Source: Sarocladium kiliense
Taxonomy: Eukaryota > Ascomycota > Sordariomycetes > Hypocreales > Sarocladiaceae
NCBI GenBank assembly: GCA_030734395.1
Contig: JAUZTG010000029.1
Span: 3,844,001-3,908,000, forward strand
Length of the DNA stretch: 64,000 nt
Direction of reading: 5' to 3'
Below, piece after piece: positions 58,093 to 64,000 of the stretch. Below the pieces are notes generated by a model that had not been told where the DNA came from, made no database searches, and saw only the letters and a program-made list of their open reading frames with translations. Every line of letters begins with the position of its first letter. Position 1 is the stretch's first letter. Position numbers and translations under genes: made by a program.

Positions 58093-58854
58093 ATGACATT
58101 CACAACCCCCACCACGAAGCTGGCCTTCGCAGTTGCCGCTCTGGTCGCTGGGGTGGTTCACGCCCAAAACGATCGTTGGGAGAACTCCGAGGAGGACGGA
58201 AATGTCCGCATCGCCATCGAGGATGAGACCTTCAACTGGGGCACTGCTCCTCCATGGGATGTGCTTGACGAAATAAAGAACCACTGCAGCAGCGTAGGCT
58301 GCCATACAGACGACAAGCTCACTGTTCCGACCAAGATCATCTCTGGATACAACATGATGGACAAAGAGCTTGAATTGTCTATCCAGGCTAGCTTTAGTGA
58401 GAATGACGCGCTGGGCAGCATTGATGATCTTGTCGAGCTGGCGAAGGCAGCTAGTGCAGTGAACTACGAGGTTAAGGAACAGTCCTACGACTCGGGCCGC
58501 AGTTGTGAACGTCCCGGCAGCAGTGTGGGATGCAACCGTAAGTGTCTTCATCCCCCAAAGCACTTCGAAGATCGTTGAAGCTAATACGATGTTCATTCAG
58601 CATTGAACGAGGGAAGTGAGCCTGCACAGTACGCAGATCAATACCATCAGTTCAACCAGATTCATCTCCGCGTCGATGAAGGGACAGGACCTGATCTTCT
58701 CATCAAGATCAGCGTTAAAGATTCGGATATTGGTGCTGGATGGTGCGCTGGCATCCTGGGCGCTGGTGCTGCTCTTGCTGGTGCCGTTTCGAAGATTCCC
58801 GCACCTGTCGGCTCTGCTTTCAGCCTGGGATCTCTGATTTGCGGAAACCTCTAA
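58093..58854 (+). CDS. Secreted hypothetical protein, 232 aa
   Basis: Exons are 58093-58537 and 58601-58854, intron GTAAGT...TTCAG. The signal peptide MTFTTPTTKLAFAVAALVAG is followed by VVHA and a probable cleavage before QND. The mature protein is acidic with six cysteines in pairs (HCSSVGC; SCERPGSSVGC; GWCAG and LICGN). The last 40 residues are Gly/Ala-rich and hydrophobic (GAGAALAGAVSKIPAPVG), either a membrane-associating segment or a GPI-like tail, although the end LICGNL is not a classical GPI signal. The family is not recognised. The small secreted gene at 63434-63993 has a similarly Ala/Pro-rich hydrophobic segment near its N-terminus, but I do not claim homology. Confidence 0.78.
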
Positions 58855-59290
58855 TGGAAGGCGTTGATACTGAAGTCATGGCTTTCATCTCAATTCTTTT
58901 CTTGCTTGTAATTTTTATCCTTCTGCTGTGCGCAGGCGCATCCTGAGTTATGGTTCAATTACTTCACTGTCTCCATGTCATTCTCTGTGCCCGGCAAGTT
59001 CGATCTGCTCGTGCGGCAAAACTTAGAAGACCAATCATAGAAGGCACCGAAATCCCTTCGCGTAATGCATAGACAGCCGCGTATTCACAACGCTTGATGC
59101 TCAAATTGTCGAGAACGCCATCACACACGGCACGTCAGTAGGTGGTAAACCCTTGTATGTGTGTGACAACAATAATGCGATCACCTGGAGAAGCCCGAAT
59201 ATTGCCGATGTGCCCCTCCCTTTCCAACAGCTTCTTGTTCGACCAGTTGAGTCAAACCAACGAGATTATCCGATTACAGGATTCCAAAGC
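58855..59290. other. Intergenic
   Basis: No gene or repeat seen. Confidence 0.5.
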
Positions 59291-59464
59291 CTAAGCTGCA
59301 GCAGCCTCCTTCGTCTTACACCACGAACACTTCTCAGATGAAGTGGTGATCGGGAACTGTGTAGGTCCCCTGCATTTGCCCGAGTTGTCACACTTGATCT
59401 TTTCCGCCTTAGGGTCAAACTCCCGGTGCCCACAGGCGAACCTGATCGACGCCTTTGTGCACAT
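59291..59464 (-). CDS. Tiny Cys/His-rich protein, 57 aa (82 aa if started upstream)
   Basis: From ATG 59464 the product begins MCTKASIRFACGHREF and ends in AAAA. Cysteines are at 2, 11, 26 and 32 and in the CSWC pair near the end; with the His of CGH they form a zinc-ribbon-like ligand set. The frame is also open to an ATG at 59539, which would add a basic 25-residue N-terminus. Many fungi encode short proteins starting with a Cys and a CGH motif, most uncharacterised. A structural zinc site is likely from the spacing; binding partner and role are unknown. It lies alone between a secreted protein and the ArAE transporter. Confidence 0.6.
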   Translation of the reverse strand: MCTKASIRFACGHREFDPKAEKIKCDNSGKCRGPTQFPITTSSEKCSWCKTKEAAAA

Positions 59465-59539
59465 GTTCAGTGGCAGTGAAGTGCGAGTCTCTCGTTTTGT
59501 TTTTCCCCGAAAAAGAATCTGAATCTTCAAGTGAAGCAT

Positions 59540-59955
59540 TCAAGTCCAGAATTTTTTCGTGTAAGTTCTTGGCGTTGCAAGACGATGAGTCTCCTGGCAG
59601 CAGAGAGCACCTCTCCCGCTTATATACTCACGCTTTGGGATCTTGAAGCCTATCTTGATTCAAGACGAGGGCCAGGTCATAATCAGATCGAGATGTTCAA
59701 GAATCGCTGAATTACTGTAGGCTGTATTGTCGTTGGGTGTGATCAACAGGACGGGGTGAATCATCTGGTGCTCGTTGTTGTGAATCGAGACAGGAGGTTA
59801 AGAAAACCTCCTCCACGATGATGCGCTCGGTGCGAGTTAAGAATTCGTTTCCTAGTACAAGCACGAGATACAACTCCGCAGTGAAGGCTTGCATCGTGAA
59901 GAAAGCATAGCAAAGCATATATTCTTGCACGCGAGTGAGCATCAATAGTTTGCTC
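59540..59955. other. Intergenic
   Basis: Between the tiny Cys-rich gene and the stop of the ArAE-type gene. Nothing supported. Confidence 0.5.
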
Positions 59956-62904
59956 CTACACCTCTTCCCACTGATACACGATATGTCGCTCCCCGAGCGC
60001 CGACTTCAGCACCAACAACAGATCATCTACTGCCGTCAAGAACTTGAGATACAGGGTGACGGCGACACAATAGCGACGATGATGTTCGTCACCTACTCGC
60101 GTACTGTAAGTCGTCGCGGTTCTCTCTCCGAGGGTGAGATATGACTCGACAGCTCTGCCGATTAATGGGGCGGGAAGTCTCTCCGGCAATGGAGATGCTG
60201 TTCTCAAGGATTGCTCGAGAATGCCCAGTACAGCCATGATATCCCCGATCCCTCGATCGTCCTTGATGCCGGTTGCTTGAGCCAGGCGGTCTTGGAGCTC
60301 CAGAGGCAGGTCTGATGCCACCTCCAGAAGCCCTCCAAGAGACTGGTTGATGTATTGACATTGCTCCTGAGCTTGCTTCAGAGTCTTCTGGTCAAATGGA
60401 CTTGAGCTCAGCTCCATCTTGAGATTCGCAATGGTCGGATCCAGTGCGAGCAATGCTTCAGCCACTTCCAGGGTGATCTGGCCTGAGACAGCACCGAGAG
60501 CGTGGGTGTTCTCGTCTGATCTGCCCCAATGGGAGACTAAAACTGCATAGTGGTCTGACAATGTTCGGATTGAGTTTGCAAGAGTTTTGCAAGTGTGTCT
60601 TGTTGCTGAGGGAGGCTTTGGGAATATCTGCACGATGAGCGCTGCAGCGAATCCGATAAGGACGGTTACAACGCGCTTCCAGAAGGCCACATAGCCTCGG
60701 CCAGGGAGGCCGTATTGCACAATATGGCCTTCATCCCAGCTGAATCCAATCACGAGAGCAAACGTTGCAGCGCCCATGATTACTGCCATGGTGAAAGCTG
60801 GAGGCAAGAATAGTCTCCACCAAACAATGGGAACAAGCATCGCACCTGTGATTGCTGCCATGCCGTAAGGATTGCCAGGACCATTGCCAGCGCCAATGTA
60901 CCAAGTCACCATGCCCAGCACGCCACCAAGAACTGTTCCCAGCGTCCGGGTGATGATTGAAAAGGTGAACTCAGACATGTACACGAGGAGAACTGTCTGG
61001 GCACTGATGACAGCCCATATTCCCTTCTCACGATAGAAGAAGTCCGCGGTACTGGGAAGGGTGGCAGGGATGGTGAGGCAGACGGTAACTATAACCATGC
61101 GCAGCGCATACATCCCCGCCGGATTCGTGACCCATCGATACGAAGCGCTGATACCACGACTCAGCCGATTTCTCCGAGCCGACGATCCTTTCCGTCGCCG
61201 AGTTATCTCCAACCTGCGGCGAATTTCTGCAGTTTGTTCAAAGAACTCGTCGGGGTCTCTGCCGATATCCGTATTGTCCTCACTGGTGGAGCTTGACCCA
61301 GGCACAGCTACTCCTCCATGGAGAACCCAGCTAAGAGCGTATTGCAATCGCGAAGGAAACCAGATTCGAGGAGCTTGGCGCGTTGAGCAAAGCTGCTGGA
61401 GATGATCGAGTAGTTTCTCGATGGCGAGCGCAGTGCTTGAGATACGTTCTTCGAGAACCAGGGCAACAACCATGCTGGGCAGAAACGGGTGATAGTTCCC
61501 TTGCATCTTGAGCATGCCTTTTTCGTCAAAAAGCTCTGCATGAGCTTCCATGACGCGCTCAGCGGTCATTCTAATGCTCTCTTCCCGAGATGTTCTCAGG
61601 CTTTCCCGCATTTCTTGCAACTGTCCCACGAGACTGTCGAATTGGGCTGGCTTCGGTATCCTCAACCATCGGCAAGAGTTTCCGGTATGGATACATGTAG
61701 CTGCAAGCTCGACAGCTTGGGAACTTAATCGAAGTATCTCTTCAGTCGATTCTCTCATAGCGCGATGTGTCTCTGAACGAATATTGTTCTGTTCGGGACG
61801 ACGTAAGGCAATGAGCAAGTTCGTTGCCTCCTGTCGATGACGTTGGCCGATCTGATAACTCCCTTTCTTCGCCGCTACTCCATCATCCTCTTCACTTTGC
61901 GGCTCCGTCCTTTCCTTCAGCATTTCCTCGCCATTGAGTCTAGCAATGTGGAAGTCCACCAGATACAAACCGGAGAACAACAGCTTCCTGACATCACTTT
62001 GAAGGCTCTGAACATCATCTGCGTTCCAGACGCCACGCGAGAAATCGAGGGGGAGAAATGCCAGGTGAGGCTGTGTTGCTTTCAGGGTCGCAATCATTTG
62101 TGCTCTTAGTGTCTTTGCTTCGGCAACCGTGACATCTTGGTCGTTGAGGCGCTTACGCGTAACTTCAAGAGCGTTGTTCGATGTGCGAGTAAGTTTCTCC
62201 ATCAACATCAGAGCCATATAGGATGTCGAATGTGGGCAGATCAACAGACAGCTGGCCGCTCCAATGGCAATGCCGATTGCACTAGGCTTGACGAGCACAG
62301 ATGCCAGACTACCCATGAAGCTGGGCAAGGATGGCCCAACCTCCATGAAGATGTCTGTGACAATCATGCCGAAAATTTGAGTCAAAGTGAACTTGGGGTT
62401 GGCACATCTCAACCGCGACACTGCGTAGATGAAGATGCATCCCATCACGTAGTATATGACGGTGACCCTGGTGTCAAGCATAGCTCCCTGATGAACGAGT
62501 ACCTGGGCTTCCCAGGCCACGGTCTCGCCAGTTCGATTCGCCGCGGCGACTGCACTCTGCTGTAATTCTGCAAGTTTGGCATTTGTAACTGAGTCTGGTC
62601 TTGCTGCGAGTGCAGCCTTCATTGTGAGAAGACCCCATGCCCATGCAAGGCACATCCCCAGCAGCAGAGTCAAGGCTGCCAGAAGGTAGATGAGAACTGT
62701 GCTAGCAGGAGGTACTATGCAGAGAACAATGGTGCCGAGGAATGTAGCGAGTCCGATGTGATCGAGTGACGGTTGAATGAAGATTAGCAGCATCGACACC
62801 CATACTGCTACCCAGCATCTTGCAAAGACCTTGAGATCAACAGCATTGAAATGGCTCAGCCATCGTGGAGACGAGCGACGCGTGGTCTTCTCCTTGGCCT
62901 TCAT
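59956..62904 (-). CDS. ArAE/DUF2421-type membrane transporter, 982 aa
   Basis: Single-exon gene for a protein of the fungal aromatic acid exporter (ArAE_2, fusaric-acid-resistance-like) family with a C-terminal DUF2421 region. Helices cluster in two blocks, about residues 25-220 (for example WVAVWVSMLLIFI, LIYLLAALTLLLGMCLAW) and about 600-760 (MVIVTVCLTIPATLP, TLGTVLGGVLGMVTWYIGAG). They are separated and followed by long soluble helical regions. The family mark FSIITRTLGTVLGGVLG is present, as is an RFLEITRRR-like basic patch. Members are thought to export aromatic or amphipathic acids, but few are tested. ATG 62904 (MKAKEKTTRRSS) precedes the first helix directly. Confidence 0.9.
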   Translation of the reverse strand: MKAKEKTTRRSSPRWLSHFNAVDLKVFARCWVAVWVSMLLIFIQPSLDHIGLATFLGTIVLCIVPPASTVLIYLLAALTLLLGMCLAWAWGLLTMKAALAARPDSVTNAKLAELQQSAVAAANRTGETVAWEAQVLVHQGAMLDTRVTVIYYVMGCIFIYAVSRLRCANPKFTLTQIFGMIVTDIFMEVGPSLPSFMGSLASVLVKPSAIGIAIGAASCLLICPHSTSYMALMLMEKLTRTSNNALEVTRKRLNDQDVTVAEAKTLRAQMIATLKATQPHLAFLPLDFSRGVWNADDVQSLQSDVRKLLFSGLYLVDFHIARLNGEEMLKERTEPQSEEDDGVAAKKGSYQIGQRHRQEATNLLIALRRPEQNNIRSETHRAMRESTEEILRLSSQAVELAATCIHTGNSCRWLRIPKPAQFDSLVGQLQEMRESLRTSREESIRMTAERVMEAHAELFDEKGMLKMQGNYHPFLPSMVVALVLEERISSTALAIEKLLDHLQQLCSTRQAPRIWFPSRLQYALSWVLHGGVAVPGSSSTSEDNTDIGRDPDEFFEQTAEIRRRLEITRRRKGSSARRNRLSRGISASYRWVTNPAGMYALRMVIVTVCLTIPATLPSTADFFYREKGIWAVISAQTVLLVYMSEFTFSIITRTLGTVLGGVLGMVTWYIGAGNGPGNPYGMAAITGAMLVPIVWWRLFLPPAFTMAVIMGAATFALVIGFSWDEGHIVQYGLPGRGYVAFWKRVVTVLIGFAAALIVQIFPKPPSATRHTCKTLANSIRTLSDHYAVLVSHWGRSDENTHALGAVSGQITLEVAEALLALDPTIANLKMELSSSPFDQKTLKQAQEQCQYINQSLGGLLEVASDLPLELQDRLAQATGIKDDRGIGDIMAVLGILEQSLRTASPLPERLPAPLIGRAVESYLTLGERTATTYSTRVGDEHHRRYCVAVTLYLKFLTAVDDLLLVLKSALGERHIVYQWEEV

Positions 62905-63433
62905 TGTTGTTGTTGTGTGTCCGACCCGGCGATGGTCGTGATGTTCGCGTCAGGAACTTCTTGCATGAGACCGATGACAATTTCGAGAAACAATGTGAGT
63001 GCCGCGAAATCCGGTGGTGACGTCGATTATCGCATCCGCTTTCAACGCGGTCTCGAAGCTTAAATCGTGCAAACAACGGAACGCCCCCTGAACTTAGTTC
63101 ACTAAACCACTCGCAACATGTTTAGAATACACTCAAGCCGAGGCAACCGGCAAAAGATCATGGAGGATTTACGAGCAGAGATAGTTTTGGGGGGGCTGTC
63201 TGATCTTTGAGACGACTAGGGATTTGCCATTGTCAACAATCAACGCAACGAGTGGGGAGTCTTTGGTAAGTGTTTATTTCTCCCGTGTCTCACTGTGAAT
63301 TTGTTCCAATGACACGAACAAGTAAGACACAACAATACCAAGTAAGGCGATGTGGAGCCCTAGCCAGAACGTGCTCATCGAGACAGGTGAGGCTGAGTCT
63401 GATCATTGGCTCTGCTACATCTTCCCTCAAGGC
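62905..63433. other. Promoter region of ArAE-type gene
   Basis: 529 nt between two minus-strand genes. No gene is supported. Confidence 0.5.
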
Positions 63434-63993
63434 TTAAGCACGAGATTCGAAAGCATTCTTCAGCCCCTGGTACTCATCATTGGACAGACCCTGGTACTCA
63501 ATGCAGTCGTCGCCGCATGCGTAAGGGACAGTACCCGTTCCATCAACCCACGGCGCAAGCGGGATGCAGTCATAAGGCAGGCCGGTGATGGTGACTATGC
63601 GCCGCTGTCAGCCCTGGTTCGGCAGGCTGGGATGGTTTCACAGTCTGAAGGTGCATCTCGACATTACTTACCTCTGTCACCACCTCCGGTTACAGTGACA
63701 TGCGAGCCAGCCAGACCACCACAGCAGCTGTCGACGATGTGTTGCGGGACACCTTCACGGACGGGTCCGAAACAGGACTGGCCCTGACGGGTTTCGAGAT
63801 CAGGCACTTGATCAATGCGAGCCTTGACCTCGAAAGAGCCATCTCCAAGATCACGTCGATCCATGTGAGCGCTGATACCGTTGACAACAATGCTCGCAAT
63901 GCCAGGAATTAGGGTCCAGACAGGTGCGGGTGCTTGCTGGATGAGGCTGAAGCCGGCGAGGGCAGCAGCACCGAGAGCGGCTTTCGCGTACAT
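63434..63993 (-). CDS. Small secreted six-cysteine protein with dibasic site, 160 aa
   Basis: Exons are 63993-63672 and 63594-63434. The intron (GTAAGT...GCATAG, branch GGCTGAC) joins GGGDR to VTITGLPYDC; unspliced reading stops soon after GGDRGK. The N-terminus MYAKAALGAAALAGFSLIQ is a signal peptide. A hydrophobic Pro/Val-rich segment and a dibasic RR at 46-47 (MDRRDLGDG) suggest Kex2-type processing of a propeptide. The mature part has six cysteines (QSCFGP, DSCCGG, YDC, ACGDDC) and ends FESRA. It resembles a common fungal secreted-protein layout of unknown function. The ATG lies 7 nt from the window edge, so its promoter is not visible. Confidence 0.82.
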
Positions 63994-64000
63994 TTTGGGT

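Noticed and set aside
19779..64000. Classical secondary-metabolite cluster around the LaeA-like methyltransferase
   Set aside because: No PKS, NRPS, terpene cyclase or cytochrome P450 gene is present in the window, so the methyltransferase is not placed in a biosynthetic cluster here.
1..64000. CRISPR arrays, rRNA genes, insertion sequences of bacterial type
   Set aside because: None seen; the sequence is eukaryotic (fungal) nuclear DNA with spliceosomal introns.

Overview
The window is nuclear DNA of a filamentous ascomycete (Pezizomycotina). The genes are split by short introns of about 45 to 80 nt with GT donors, CTRAY branch points and AG ends. They encode fungal families: Zn2Cys6 regulators, a LaeA-like methyltransferase, a FRE-type ferric reductase, a Dal5-type permease and an ArAE/DUF2421 transporter. 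Two nonsense-riddled relics suggest past repeat-induced point mutation (RIP) or plain decay. I cannot name genus or class. Exon limits come from joining reading frames at consensus splice sites and keeping protein motifs intact; no transcript data were available.

Left part (1 to 35.9 kb): a left-truncated hypothetical protein; a mitochondrial-type BolA protein; an ACSF3-like acyl/malonyl-CoA synthetase; the cap-binding factor eIF4E; an unknown 313-residue protein followed by an in-frame downstream reading frame; a 1679-residue PhoD_2 phosphatase-like protein; a small secreted protein; a seven-exon ferric reductase converging on an eight-exon methyltransferase; an AAA+ ATPase; two distantly related small proteins; a decayed Tc1/mariner transposase beside a decayed hypothetical gene; and a sugar-porter transporter. 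A gene-poor stretch of about 4 kb follows (35.9 to 39.8 kb).

Right-centre part (39.8 to 56.7 kb): this looks like a catabolic gene cluster. It holds a copper amine oxidase with a PTS2 peroxisomal signal, a Zn2Cys6 regulator, a two-domain glyoxalase I, an APC amine/amino-acid permease, a second Zn2Cys6 regulator, a type-B carboxylesterase, a Dal5-type permease, and a short-chain dehydrogenase ending in the PTS1 signal SKL. Several genes are divergent pairs whose shared promoters carry CGG/CCG and GATAYCCGG-like motifs, including one perfect inverted repeat. The simplest reading is uptake of a nitrogen-containing compound and oxidation of its amine, partly in peroxisomes. The glyoxalase would remove a 2-oxoaldehyde such as methylglyoxal. 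This is my main candidate for an undescribed system.

Right end (56.7 to 64 kb): two cysteine-containing secreted proteins, a tiny Cys/His-rich protein and a 982-residue ArAE/DUF2421 membrane protein.
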